Of a stretch of DNA of 64,000 nucleotides, positions 1 through 13,594 are shown in pieces. Each line of letters opens with the position of its first letter. Positions within the stretch are counted from its first letter, which is position 1. Made by a program: the position numbers and the translations under genes. The DNA is taken from contig NC_059474.1 of assembly GCF_018139145.2 (NCBI RefSeq), positions 45,960,344-46,024,343 of the forward strand, written 5' to 3'. This stretch comes from Gymnogyps californianus (lineage: Eukaryota; Chordata; Aves; Accipitriformes; Cathartidae). The notes below the pieces were generated by a model. That model saw nothing but the letters and a program-made list of their open reading frames with translations, did no database searches and was not told the origin of the DNA.

Positions 1-861
1 TTTTAAATTACTTAAGTAAGGAAAATTAATTCTGTGATGGTTTAAACGGTATGAATGCAAGGCCTCTGAAGTAAAGTAAATCAGTGTGAACAATCTTCCT
101 TAGAATCACCTGTGTATGGATATAAAGTGAAGAGTAATTTTAACAAAGGAAATAATGGTTGCAGTGTTGTATGTTAAGCTCTTAGAAAATCCTTAGTTAG
201 AGGGAAAAGTGCATATTTTTTTTGTTGTGCTGGTGACAAAATCTCAAAGGACCAGTGAAGGCAATTGAGCTATACAGCTAAGAAAACAGTTCTTAGACCA
301 ATTTTCCTTTTTCCTTTCCTTAATTGTTAATATTTCCTTCTCCAGAGCTACTGTGGATAACTTAATTTCATCAGAAAAAATGTTTGGTATATAACACACT
401 TCTATTTTGGAATTTTGTTTAAATGGTAATACTTTCCCATGTTGCCAGATTAGAAGCTTTTAACAGGATCAGGGTCTACCCTGATCCTCTAACAGACTGT
501 TCTTGGGCAGTTAATGCATTTACTTTGAGTCCCAGAAAACTTTTGGTCAGCAGATTTTATCAAACTTTGTAGTAATAGAGCTTTATCTTCCTGAGTTTAT
601 TTTTTTACATAAATTTTGAAAAAATGGTCCCTAATGCATAGAATGCTGAGTGGCTTGAAACACAAATGACAATACTGCTGTTCGCTTCTTGTACAGACAA
701 TTTTCATTGTAGCTTATCTAATTCTCTTCTTTTACTTGCTTTCTGAGAACATAATTTTCCTTAAGTATTTGATCTCAGATATCTCTTTAAAAAATGTCTA
801 TTGACTTCATGAGGGTAATCTGAGGGCCAGAAACAAAAAGGAAAGAAGATACCTGTTTTTA

Positions 862-891
<30 letters not shown>
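862..891. repeat. (CAT)10 microsatellite
   Basis: Ten uninterrupted CAT trinucleotides are directly visible in the FSTL5 intron. A perfect trinucleotide array of this length is expected to vary in length between individuals. There is no sign that it is translated. Confidence 0.95.
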
Positions 892-892
<1 letters not shown>

Positions 893-2711
893 TTCTATTC
901 TGTTGATCTTTCTGAACTCAATAAATACAGCTTTACGTTAATATAGTCATTTTAGAAAAAGTATAATGAAATTTATCCTCATTTCTAGGAAAAATTTTCT
1001 TAAGCTTTTCTTTTTTCATCTTTGTAACCAGTGCTTAGATATTTCCTCTTTTATAATGAATGCAGTTGCAGTAGTAAGCAATATATATGGCTTGTCTAAA
1101 GGAAGTAAATAACATACAGGAAGTCAGGTTGTTAATTTACCGCTTGTTGGCAGCTCCACACTAGCATCTTGCTTGGCTATTCTTTGTGCATAGGAGATGC
1201 AAACTAACTTGCTCTATCTGAAGGGTGGAAAAAAATGATACCTTGCAAAAACAATTTTGAAGATGCAGTGTCAGAATTCACATGTCTTTGGAACTTTGTA
1301 TGGAATATCTGGTCCATTATTAATTCATACTTTACTTGACTAGAACTTCCCATCAAAATAAGATTGTATCTTCACTAATTTTTATAGCTGCAGATCTCAG
1401 TATTATCTTTCAATCTGAATAACTACTGGAGATGCAGTATTATTACAGGATGAACTGAAGGTTTTCAAATCCAGCAAATGAATATAAACTTTTTTCATAC
1501 AGGGCTGCCCTAAGTCCTGCCTTGAGCTTCAGTTCTTCTTCATGAATTTTTTTCTCTTGTGACCTTTGCTTTAGTATGTTTTGCACAATAATCTTGTATA
1601 AATCTCACAGTATTATAAAGGCAATAAATAAAGGTAAGACAAGTTGGGCCTAACTGTGATACAGGTAATTCGAGTAATAGTGCCTCAGTAGGCTTGAATT
1701 TCTTCCTGGGTTATCCATGCAGGACCCACGCTCTAGAATGAAAAATTGTGTAACACAGGTGGTGTACCATTCCCTTGCACAGCTTTCATAGTTTCTGTCT
1801 GCACAAACATAAATACTTTTAAAATTAATCTTTTAAAAACAGGAAAATTCCTAAACTTTTTAAATTGGTAGACATAGCGTGATTACTAGCCCCATTCCAT
1901 TATATTTAGTATTTCTTGAAAAATATTTGTTATAATTTGCAAATACAATGTCTGAATGAGAGATATTAAAAGTCGTATGATATGATTCCATCTTGATATT
2001 TTGCAGTAGACTACGGTGTTAGTTCTAACAGACTATGTCAAATACTTTAATAGTGACATAAAAATGTAGTTCACTAAGATATGGTGATAAACAAAGTTAC
2101 GTTTGGAAAATTCATTTGTAAGATTTGCATGCAATTCTTAGAGCTCTGCAAAACCCTAAGAAGATAAAAATGAAAGGCAGACTCTGAAGAGCTCTTATTT
2201 GTCTTTTTGATGATTCTCTAGCCTTGAGAAAATATTGAAGCTGATAGTTATGGTTGGAAGAATACACTTCTTGTGGAAAGCAAAGTGAATTCATGGTTTT
2301 CTGCAAAAGCTACCCTTTGAGAGCTGTGAAAACCATCTTCAGAGATCCCTGAAAATTCTGGGAGGGACATCCTCTCTGCTTTTAGCTCTGTTTTGCATGG
2401 AGACTTATACAGCATTCTTCTGTCTATCCAGGCACTTGTAGCAGTGCTAGCTGCTCCTGTAAGCAGTCATTTTAATTTCTGACCACAAAGGGCAGCTTTA
2501 ACAGCCTCTGCAGCTATGTGATACCTGAACTTATTATAACGGCTTGGAGAAACAGACAATCACATTTCAAGCATAGTTGTAGCTCTTACATCCTGATACA
2601 GTGTTAGTCATTTAAACTTCAATTTTCCAAATCTGTGCAAATTTTTATAAGGCTGTATTTTGGATATTATGCTTTCATTCTGATAGGATGCTTATGGTGA
2701 GCGTGAGGTTC

Positions 2712-3287
2712 TGTCATGGTTTAACCCCAGCCAGCAACTAAGCACCACGCAGCTGCTTCCCCCTCCCCCCTCCCAGTGGGGTGGGGAGGAGGAAAGGAAA
2801 AAAGTAAAACTTGTGGGTTGAGATAAGAACAGTTTAATAAATAAAGTAAAAATAAAAATACACTACTAACTAAGAATAATAATAATTGTAATGAAAAAGA
2901 ATACAACAACAAAAAAAAGAAATAAGAAAAGACAAGTGATGCACAATGCAATTGCTCACCACCCGCTGACCAATGCCAGAGCCACGATCCGCCCCCCCTG
3001 GCCAACTCCCCCCTGTTTATATACTGAGCATGACGTTCCATGGTATGGAATACCCCTTTGGCTAGTTCAGGTCAGCTGCCCCGGCTGTGCTCCCTCCCAG
3101 CTTCTTGCACACCTGCTTGCTGGCAGAGCATGGGAAACTGAAAAGTCCTTGGCTTAAGATAAGCGCTACTTAGCAACAACTAAAACATCAGCATGTTTTC
3201 AACATCATTCTCACACTAACTCCAAAACCCAGCACTGTACCAGCTACTAAGAAGAGAGTTAACTCTGTTCCAGCCGAAACCAGGACA
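2712..3287 (-). mobile_element. Solo LTR, endogenous retrovirus family A, copy 1
   Basis: The element starts with TGTCATGGTTTAACC on the + strand and ends ...GAAACCAGGACA, so it has TG...CA ends. It is flanked on both sides by the same 5 bases, GGTTC (2707-2711 and 3288-3292), a perfect target-site duplication. Read on the minus strand it has a TATATAA box (3017-3023 on +) and, about 180 bases downstream, an ATTAAA poly(A) signal (2833-2838 on +), as an LTR should. The length is 576 bp and no gag, pol or env lies next to it, so it is a solo LTR left by recombination. The same family recurs at 30225-30810 with the same orientation. The open frames of 88-106 codons inside it are chance frames. 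Confidence 0.9.
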
Positions 3288-6200
3288 GGTTCAGATTGTA
3301 GGCACCTAGATTTAGGTGTGAAATACAGTGTCTCCATGGGTGTCAGCTATCTTCTGCTATAGTTAATGGAGATTTAGTCTATACAGATAGTGGAGTCTAG
3401 AAGGCAATTTTGCTCACCCCCTACAGGGCTCTGGCGCTGGTCATCTTAACAAATTCTCTAGACTCTGTTGACTGTATGGACTAGATCTCTGCTGGCAAAA
3501 ATAGCAACTTAGATGTTTAACTCGTATGCAGACATGCATAGTTATGCATAGAAATGTAGGTGTCTGCAGGAAAGGAATAGTACCTGTAGAGAGTGATTTT
3601 TGTAGTGAGGTGTTGTGGTGAGGCTGAACAGTCATAATGGCAATTCTTCAACCTCCTTAGTGCCTACTGATATGATCGTAGAGGAGGGAAGCAGCTGTGC
3701 TTGATTAGGACTGCAGAAATATGTTTTTTCTTGCTTATTTCAAAGCAGTAAGGATGTAAATACAAACAGATTGATATTTTTATATACTCTGGAAGATACA
3801 GGGTTAAGCCATGTATTGTTTTTGTCATTTTTTATTTCCTGTATCAATTTTTAATAAACTGATGAAAAGACCAGATTATAAAAAATACAGTGCTTAAAAT
3901 TACACTGGCCATTGTGGCAGTGTACTCATTTTGCATGTGTGCTTAATCTAAAGTACCGCTTTTTTAATTTTAAGGTGTATTACTTGAAATCCTTATCAGA
4001 ACCACCCAAAATCCGGCTCTGTGTGGCTTGAGATCTGGCACTGCTATTCTAAATGATATATGATACTGAAATACGAGCATTCAACTATCCAATTCATCAA
4101 ATGTGTCAAGAAAATGTTTATCTTTAATCCTAAGAGGACAGAGCTTGCTTAACCCTTGAGAGGACAAGGAAAGGTCATCACTTTAAAGGATCCTACCATT
4201 TGACCTGAAAAAGCATGGGTGGGCTCCTCACAGGCAAATTTGGAAGATATATGATTGTGCAGAGAGGAGCAGTGAAAACATTTGGAGCATTAGGAATGAA
4301 GCCCAGAATATGTGAGGCAAAAATGATTTTTACTCATCCACTTCTGGTATTAGAAGAAAAAACAGTCAAAGGAGAGATGCCCTCGTGCATGTTTTTCTCC
4401 CTATATTTCAACTGCAGGCTGAGATATTATACCTGCTATATATACACTTACACATGTATGCATATTTACGTTACGTAACACATGCACTTTTTATACCAAA
4501 TAATACACACCTCCATTAAAACTCTGCAGACTGGAAGCAAGTAAACTGCAGTATGTGAGAGTCCTATTTCATGCAGTCTCAGCACTGCATCTGTGTGGTT
4601 TTATCCCTCCCTCTGTCCTGTAGGATTTAGATGACAGAAGGGTCTGAAGACAGGGGAATTCTTAGATGCTTAAGGATGTTTTGCTACACACCTATACACA
4701 GTCATAACAAAATGGTAGCATAATCCTTGTCAGTTTTAATCAGTTTCATTAAATATGAAATGCAACAACTCACAAGATGGGTGTTTGCCCTATGGCTACA
4801 TCAACTGCCTTCAGAGAAGGCTGGACAATATACAAACTCCTTGCGTAATGGCTATGCATTTTGGTTTGAAAACAAAGTCAACACTTCCCAGATAAGGAAG
4901 AGATATTAGAATGTGGCACTGCTGAAGTTCAGGCAATAATTACCGACTTTCTGGCACTGGGAATAAATTTCTCATTAAGCCTTTCCCCAATACTAGAAAA
5001 TAGGAAAAATTTTACTTAGGTACTACTGGGATGAAGATGGGGAGCTATGCACATAAGTGTGACATCTTGTGACCAGGATACCTTGAAGTAACAGATATAT
5101 AAGAACAGTGAGATATTTAAGAGGAAAAAGGAGTTCTTGTCCATTCCTCAAAAGCAAAATATTCCCATTGTGCTATGCAATAGCCAAAGCTACTTAGGCT
5201 GAACAGGCTTGATAAGGAAAGAACTTGACAGGAATTTTATATAAAACCAATGTTACTTTTTAAAAAACATAATGAACTATTTTTCTAAGGTAACAGGGGG
5301 ATTTGATCTGGTTTCAAAGTAGCTCACCACCTTAAGGACGGTGATTGAATAAGTGTTTTGGACTTGTGAAAGGGAGCTAGCTATATAAATCCTGTTGTGG
5401 TAATATACTCTGCACTTGCACCTTGTTTCATAAGTGGAAGTCTTATATGTTGTATACCATGTGAGGATATATATTAAAAGAAAATTTGTTTTTACCCTTT
5501 ACACCTGTCACAAACAATGGAACTTAAGGTGATGGAAATTTTGTGAAAAATAATGTGAAAATTGGATGTGATAAGAGAGAGGAGAGTAAGACCTGTAAAA
5601 ACTGGTTATGTGGATGTATAACGATAATACCCAGTAAGATTTCCAAAATTAATACCTTTTAAAATAGGAGTTTAACATTTGTGCTTCATGGCATAAGCTA
5701 CTTCTAAATGATGGGAAAGTTCCTGTGAGCAAGTTATTCCAAACCCACTTGTTGAAAGATTTCTCGTACTCTGAGGCATTTGATACTCTGATGAAAGAGA
5801 GAGGAGTAGTTTTGGCAGAGCATTAATGGGACTTGCTATATAGATTCCTTTGTTTGTCAGCTTGGCAGTAAGAGTTTTCAGGTTAACAGTTTTGCAGTAG
5901 TTAGGGAAATAGGATAGTGATAATTATGATAACTATTTTGGGAAAAAAAATTATACAGTTCATGGGTTTAGTGTTCACTGGTTTTGTGTTATATACAGGC
6001 TTACAGTTGCATAAAACTAGGACCCAAATCCCATATTTTAAATACATTTAAAATGCTTTAAAAATACTTTTAAAAATCAGGTCTTGAATGTATATTGTGA
6101 AATAATAGAAGAAGTAATAACTTATAACATGTTGTTAACTTAGTCATTATAATTATTCTACTCTTAAATATGTAGGTGGTTTTTTTCATTAAAATGAGGA

Positions 6201-6390
6201 AAATAAGGCACTCATCCATATAAGCTTTACTTCATTTTTTTTTTAAAATGCATTTTGCAATTAACACTTTTTAGGATATTCTTCCTGTCTCTTTTAAGTT
6301 AGTTTGGACAAGTCATTTTTATCTACCTCAGTTTCCCTTTGTTTGGGTACTGTAAAGCTCATTAGCTTTTATGGAAAGCTAATGACTCCC

Positions 6391-6736
6391 TGTGGTGGGC
6401 TGACCCCAGCTTGCAGCTGAGCCCCCACCTAGCGGGAGCAACGGCTACTTTGGAAGGAGTTTTATTGTTGAACATGATGTTATATATCCTGGAATATCCC
6501 TTTGGTCAGTTGGGGTCAGCTGTCCCCGCTATGTCACCTCCCAACCTTTTGCCTACCCCCAGCCTACTTGCGGGGAGGGCAGAGTGCGAAACAGAGAAGG
6601 CCTTGACGCTGTGCAAACACTGCTTAGCAATAACTAAAACACTGGTGGGTTATCAATGCTTTTGTTCACAAATCTAAAACACAGCACCATACAGGCCGGT
6701 ATGAAAAAAATTAACTCCATCCCAGCCAAACCCAGT
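6391..6736 (-). mobile_element. Diverged, internally deleted relative of LTR family A
   Basis: The start (TGTGGTGGGCTGACCCCAGC) and the end (around CCAGCCAAACCC) resemble family A, and the middle shares the blocks GGAATATCCCTTTGG, GTCAGCTG, ACTTGC and TTAGCAA.AACTAAAAC in the same order. On the minus strand a TATATAAC box is kept near 6479-6487. About 230 bases that family A has between its poly(A) region and its TATA region are missing, so the copy is about 346 bp. I see no target-site duplication. It is either an older subfamily or a deleted copy. Boundaries are good to about 10 bases. Confidence 0.75.
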
Positions 6737-8624
6737 ATGCTACTCATACAGAAAGTGCTATAGAGTTGCTAAGTATTATTATTCCTATTTCCTTTAACTA
6801 TTTGTCACAATGTATGGTTTAAAATCTTGAAAATTTAGGATTAAAATCTTTATTATTCATTCATATGGAGTGAATGAAGAAAGAATCTCAGATTTCACAG
6901 TTCTAGCATTTACTCCAATTGGAGTGATATGCCCACAGGCTACAGATTCCCACTTGCATTAACTGTAAAATAAATTATTGGAAATGTAAAGATTTGCTGT
7001 CATGTCGTGCAGGCTTGAGTTGCACAGGATCCCAATATGCACTCTGACAAATGGCTTTATATGCTGTCTGATATTGTGCATGATTTCACTGCATAGAAGA
7101 GACATGAGGGTTGAGATTCTCATAAATATTAACCAGGAATTAATGAACAGTGGGAGGCTTCTGCATATCAATCTATATGAGAGGAAACTTTGCATTAAAT
7201 ACACCACCATCTATCTATAAATCATTTGGGAAAAGTGAAGGTACTCTCAAGTATCACTTGTTGTTTTCCAACAGCCTAATCATAAAAACCAGGCTAACAG
7301 TACCTAGGTGACAGATACAATTTCATCGCATGATTATGAATGGCTGTATTTTTTAAATCCTTTTAGAAAACTAAGTGCTTTTGAAAAGTTATAAGATTAT
7401 GGTAACTTTGGGGTTGAGTTCAGCTATCCACAGAACATATAGTAGTAGTGCAGACTTCTTTACTCAGATTTAATAGCTTTGCTTTATTTTGAATGGAAAA
7501 AAAAAATTAGGATAGTGAAATCTCAGCCCATGCACTTGCTGATTTGGTTTACTGAGACCTCCAACAAAACTCTCTTCCTAATATAGATTTTGTGAAATGT
7601 TCCTGTTACACTAGGCCTATAGACACCACTGGAGGGACAACATTTTGTTACAGCTCTGGCAAATTACCCTCTTTGATCACATATGGCTTTTTTGGGTCCC
7701 CCAATCCACTAACCTGTGCAATCCAAAGCTGCCTTTAGCCTTAGTGACTTGCAATACTGTTTTCTGACAAATTTGGTAAGTATTGTTTTTTTACAGTTGC
7801 TCTTGCCTCCTCATCAGAAAGACAAAGGCCAACCTGGCAATGAAAGCAGAGTTAATAATCTGACGCTGGCATGCTGAGAAGGTTCTTAATACTGGACAGA
7901 AGGGAAGTACAGACAGATTCACCTGGTGGTTAGAAGGCACCAATTAGGTTATTGGACAGTGGGCTAAAATTTATTTGCAACTGATCATTTCTGTGTGCAA
8001 GCAGGTAACTGTTCTGAAGCAGTTCTCCATGATCTATCACTGTTCCTCCAACCTATCCACCATGATCTTCTACATTTAGATCAATAAACATCAAAGGAAT
8101 GACCATCCCAGCCTTAGAACGTCTTTCTTCCCAAGTGAAATTATAACTGTTACAGTTGTATAGCTGTAACCTTATACAAGCAATTCACAGACTTCCTGAA
8201 TGTGGAGACCAATGTGTTATCAAGGGGGACGTTTATTTTGAAGATATATGTGTGTGTATGAAAGATCAGTAATTGTAACAGTTATTAGTAACTCATGTGT
8301 AAAATTCATAATTAATTAAGACCAGAAACAGCGTCAGATTAATTTTTAAAAAAACAGCTTTTTTCTATACAGTGGATGTAAAAGTGGCATCTGAACCTCA
8401 GGCCTGCAGAAAGAGAGATTCCTTTGAATACTACTTTTTTTCTTGTGTGTGTGTATGGTCTAAGGTATTGTGTCAAATCACAATTAATTTCATGAGATTT
8501 GAAACACTTGGCTGCTTCTTAAAATCTCAGCATCAAATGACTGAGTAGTATAAGATTAAAATCTACTGTACTTATGCAATTTTGATTGTATGAACAAAGC
8601 CAAAAAATGGGTGTTTTATATATT

Positions 8625-10110
8625 CACGGGCTAGAAGAGACCACGAGAACATCTTGTCTGACTTTCTGTGTACACTATAGATTTTAAACATTTCAAATAG
8701 TCATCCAGAGATTCAGATAATGAATCTGATATTTCTAAATCTACAGCTACTTGGGTTTGGCCAAATCTTCCAAAAAAGAGCATAGACTTTGCGTGGAGAT
8801 TCCCACCTAAGAAAATTCATCACCTCTGCGGTAGTTTGTTGCAGTGGTTTATTATCCCCTTTGTTAGAAAAAATTACCTATTTCTAATTTAAATTTGTCT
8901 GGTTTCAGTCTGCAATCATTATTATAATTCCTCTGTGAAATTAAAGACAACATTACTAAACAGTATGTCCTCTCCATTCAGGTATTTATATGCTGTAAAT
9001 AAGTCATATCTCAATTATATTTTTCATAAGCTAAATATATTGGACTCTCTTAGACTCTTGCTTAAAATCATTGTCTCCATCCCTCAAATAATTTTCAGAT
9101 TTTTCCTTGCCCCTAATTTTTTAATATTCATTTTTAGAAGGGCAGAAATAAAACAACTTAAAGCATTCTTAATTTGGTCTCCCCAATGTAGAATACAGAT
9201 ATGAGACTGTTGCATTATTCTTACTCACCTCTCTCTGTATATTCCTCCAAGGACTGTACAAGGGCTTTTGGATCTTTTTTTTTGACTCATTAGACTCAGA
9301 TCTCATATTGACCTGCATGTCTGCTATGATCCTTAAATCCTTTCATAGTCACTGCTTTTCAGGATATTGTTCTATATGCATGTCCTGCATTCCTCATTCA
9401 CATGTAAAGTTGCTCGATTTTACACTTGGCTACGTTTGAACACATTTTGCTTAAATGAGCAACTGACTAATATAATGACTTTCCTGTCATTATTTACAAC
9501 CTTAGTGTCATGGACACATATTTACATCTAAATCGCCTGTGAAAATTTTGTGAAGTATCAGAGTTGGTACCAAGCAGAAGCAAAACTTCCCGGCAAAATG
9601 ATTCTGCATTGACAACTACTTTTTATTGGAGAGAAGTTATTTTTTGTTCAGGTATCAGTTTTTATTCCAAGAAAGGTATGCCCTCCTGATATTCAGTTAC
9701 CTTCAGCGAAGTCTTCTAATAAAAAAATTAAATTAGGTTTGTCTGACAAAGTTCATTTTTCCATAAACCCATGTTGACTGCATTGTGTTTGCATTTTTCT
9801 GTGGTTGGTTCTCGTATCATCTATTTTATTATTTCCCTGGGATATGCATCAAGTTATTCAGCTTAGCTGGGATACCTGGCTTTATCTTATGACTATGTCA
9901 ACAATCTTCTTCTAGACTTTCCAAATTTTCCTGTTATTCTGAGATGTATTACAATGTTAAGAGCTAGTCAACTCTTTCAAAATTATCAGGAACAAATTAT
10001 CTAACCTGACAGATACATGTTCCTATAAAAACTCTGTTTATCATCTTCCTCAGTTGCTAGTGGCTTGGAAAATATTTCCTCATCTTTAGGTAACAAAAGT
10101 ATAATTTCTC
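8625..10110 (-). mobile_element. Ancient CR1 LINE fragment (3' end and part of RT region), antisense
   Basis: In + orientation the order of recognisable pieces is that of a reversed CR1. First come 3'-end motifs (GACCACGAGAACATCTTGTCTGA), then the stretch around GGTATTTATATGCTGTAA and AAGTCATATCTCAA, a 'TGGACTCTCTTAGACTC' type motif, then reverse-transcriptase-derived motifs such as TTTTCCATAAACCCATGTTGACTG near 9758-9781 and ATTATTTCCCTGGGAT near 9827-9842. Frames are broken throughout, so this is a long-dead copy of an old amniote CR1 subfamily. The 89-codon + frame at 8935-9204 lies antisense inside it and is not a gene. The far end is uncertain by about 200 bases. Confidence 0.75.
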
Positions 10111-10143
10111 ATTCTTTGGGGTTTTTTTTTGGTTTCTGGTTGG

Positions 10144-10163
10144 TTTTGTTTTTTTTTTTTTTA
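10144..10163. repeat. T-rich low-complexity tract
   Basis: A run of G/T followed by about 14 consecutive T residues is seen directly at the edge of the old CR1 fragment. No function is inferred. Confidence 0.8.
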
Positions 10164-12525
10164 CTCTACCAGACATGGAATCCTTAGCTTTCCTTATCAG
10201 TTTTCTTCACTTCCCCTTTTCCCTTCTGTATCTTCCCTCCAGAACTTCCATTACTTTTTCCATCCTTACGCCTCTGCCTAGCAATTCTCATAGACTAAAA
10301 ATCAGTCACACAAACCTCACAGGCACATGAACAGACCTCTCACTTGATTTGTTGAGCTTCTCAAAACCCCAGCCGCACAGCTCTCACTGAGACAGGCAGA
10401 CAAACAAATATATCAAACACACAGATTGCCAAATCCTTTTACATCCAAGAAGACTGGCAGCTTTGAAACTATTTTTTTCCCCACTTCTTTTTCATCTGTA
10501 TTATTGGGATGTTTAGGTATTTCTGTCTCTGAACAGCTTTACTGAATTTTAATTGGGGCACTGAAAAGCTACAGGCAATATGACAGGCTGAGAAAGAATT
10601 ATTTGAACAATAGTATTGATAAAATCCTATTCTAATAAATTACTTTTGGCAGCCATACTTCTGGTTCTGGGGAACGGTAGGTCCTTCGTGAAGGTTTACC
10701 AGCTTCCCACTTTGGATCTTCTCTCCCACCCAGGTCCAAAGTTCTGTCTAATTTTAATATTCACAAATATTATTTTGACAAAGTGATTTCCTATATTCTT
10801 ATTCAAAATTATCTATTTTAGTTGTCTGTACTTGCTCTCATCTGTCTTTTTAGGACCTCAGATGCAATGCTAGCCTGTAGCATGATCAGTTAGAAACCAT
10901 GTTGGGACTTAGATAACCTGTATTTTCACCCAGACTTTGCCAACGGATCATTATATAGCCTTAAGCAAGTCATTCAGCTTCTTTCTTCACTTGCTGTAAT
11001 ATATGTGAAGTGCTTTGAAATCAGTAAGTAAAAACTGCTACTTAAGTTCAATGTACTATTCTGCTCACATAGCTGATCTTTTAGTGTACTCAGCTGCAGA
11101 AACATTATTTTCTAGGCTAACTTTACATCTGTGTCCAAAGTAGTGGTTTTTAAAGTTTGAACTAGAAAACATTATAAAGCAAAAGGTCTTTAGCATGTTA
11201 ACATTACAAGAAAGTAGAATTATATTTTTCCATGGCTAGAGAAATTGCTACTTAAAGGAAGGAAGGGAGGGCATATCTCACAAAGCTGTGTTTTCAAATT
11301 CAGAAATAAGCAGAACACAATGAATAGCATGGATAGTTGTAAATAATTTTAAGTCTACAAAGTTAAGAAGATTTAAGAACATTAAAATGAACAATCACAG
11401 AAAAAAAATTGTATTAAACTGCCCCTTGCACACTTTAAAAGTAAGATGCATTGTAAATGGGTATTCAGGTATAGCTGATTATCAGAATATATATGATTAG
11501 CTGCTGCAGCAGGAGATTATAAAATCAAGTATCTTAATAGCTTCAGAGCCAGGGACAGTATATCTCCTAAGTGCAACCAATACAGCACCAGGATAAGGTT
11601 GTCACAATCTTGAAGCCAGTTTCTTTAGTTTTCAGGTAAACTCAATTACCAAAGCTGAAGCCACTATTTAAATTGCAAGAACAATCTATCCAAGATACTG
11701 TAAGCTTTTTACTTGTGGCTTTTGGACTGGGAACTAAATGTTACAAAGAGATAGATAAAGCTGCATAAGAAACTAGAATGCTTTGGAAATTTCTGGCTGA
11801 AATACTTGAGACATATGTTATCGGCTGGTTTATGTTTTAAAATGTGTTTGTTGATTCGCTCTAGAGTAAGGATGTGATTAACTCTGAAGATCTGGAGTCC
11901 TGTGCTGTAGACAAACATCCTTTTTTTAAATCTATCTGTGCTAGCGGGAAAGTTTATACCCACATTCTGCTCTGGCTCCTAAACTATTTCGTTCATACCA
12001 ACCAGGTTAATCAACAGACACTATTTAAAGCATTTAAATGATTCCACAATAACTAAATTCATTTTAATGGCATACATTGGGGAATGCTTATGCAAACCTC
12101 TTAGCTGGCAGAATTCAGAGGATTTATCTGGCAGAAGGTACCACCAGATAATGAGAAGCTGGAGGACAAACCAATGGCAACATCCTCCTCAGTGGGGAAA
12201 GCTAGTTGTCAAGTGTGAGTCTTTCCACACCTTCAACTGGTGTAACACTTGGGGAAGGTGTGTAAGACCTTATCTTAAATTAAACTTTAGAGAATATATT
12301 CATGGTTTTGGTAATCAAGGGGTTTATGCAACCAAAGGTAACATAAGCGGAGTGTACCTGTTCAAAAACATACTATGCTGGGAATAATATTTGAGAAGCA
12401 AAGATTAATAACTTCTATATTCCTCTTGAAATCAATGACATTTGAATGCAAAAATATCACATAAATTGATCATTAACACTGCTTAATCAAGTACTCATAA
12501 GTAAGGCAGATTTCTTTGAATCAAA

Positions 12526-12561
12526 CTGATTTAAATCCATTTTAATCGTGATTTAAATCAG
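12526..12561. repeat. Perfect 11-bp inverted repeat (CTGATTTAAAT)
   Basis: CTGATTTAAAT at 12526-12536 is answered by its exact reverse complement at 12551-12561 across a 14-base spacer that itself contains a partial extra copy. The motif family (GATTTAAATC) recalls old dispersed vertebrate repeats, but I cannot name one. Confidence 0.8.
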
Positions 12562-13594
12562 CAAGTAAGAATTGCTGATTTAGATAATTGATGCTAATCT
12601 TGTTTTGCATTTTTATTTTACTTCAGAAAGAAAGGGTCATTTTCATCAGCTGGAATAATCTTTAAAATAAATAGAATTGCAAGCAACACAAAGATTTCTT
12701 CTTTTTGCTTGTCAGGTTGATATGTGATATATGAAAACAGTTGTTCAAGGGTTTGTCCAGTTTAAAATATATTTATTTAGATTCTTAAATTTGGTTTGTG
12801 GTAGAAAATGGTTAAAAATTAATTTTTTTTTTTTTTTTAATTACGTGTGTTTTCTCTCAAGTGGGATAGAAACTAGAGCACAACTCAAAATATACAGTAA
12901 AATTTTAAGTCTTTTTCCTGAGTTAAATAAAAGTACCATGAAATGTGATGGACACACATATACAATAAAATGTATCAAATATGTTTGAATGTTAAATGAC
13001 TGATTTATTACAGAAAACAATTTTTAACTACGTTTAATACAGTATCTGAAAACAATAGGCCAAATACAAAAGTATTTATATATTTAATCATATAGATGGT
13101 GTCTGATGGAATTTTCAAAATCACATAATTGCTTTTGTGTATGTTTATGTATATGTGAAAATGTCACTTGGATGAAAGTCTGTGGTTTAAATACCTATAT
13201 AAGTTAAAAACAGCTTTGTGAGAGCCTTTTCTTTCTCTTTTAAACAAGATTTCCTATTTTTCCCCGTTACTTTGTATTGGTACACTGGAGGAGAAAAATA
13301 ATGTTTTCAAACCAAAGTCAGCTTACCAAACTCAAACAAAAAAAGTTTTCTTTGTGTTTGCTATTGAAATTGAGATCAAAAGTAATTAAAGGAAAAAATG
13401 TCTGCAATGTGTACTTACATTAAAATAGATTAAATAATATTGTAACAGCTGAAAATGAAGTATTTAATGTATTCAGTACCTGCCATCACATTGACCTAAA
13501 ATGAGATATTTTCCCTTGCCTTCACATACCTTGCACTCATTAAAAGAGTGAGAATTGAGAAGAGTTCATAAGCATCATATTAAATTTTTAATTT

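Noticed and set aside
2721..3157. Frames of 106 (-) and 88 (+) codons
   Set aside because: Inside the family A LTR. Similar frames recur in the second copy at 30217-30696, so they come from the repeat.
12067..12387. 106-codon + frame in the FSTL5 intron
   Set aside because: Contains Trp- and Cys-rich strings but no known domain, no splice context and no repeat identity. Treated as chance.
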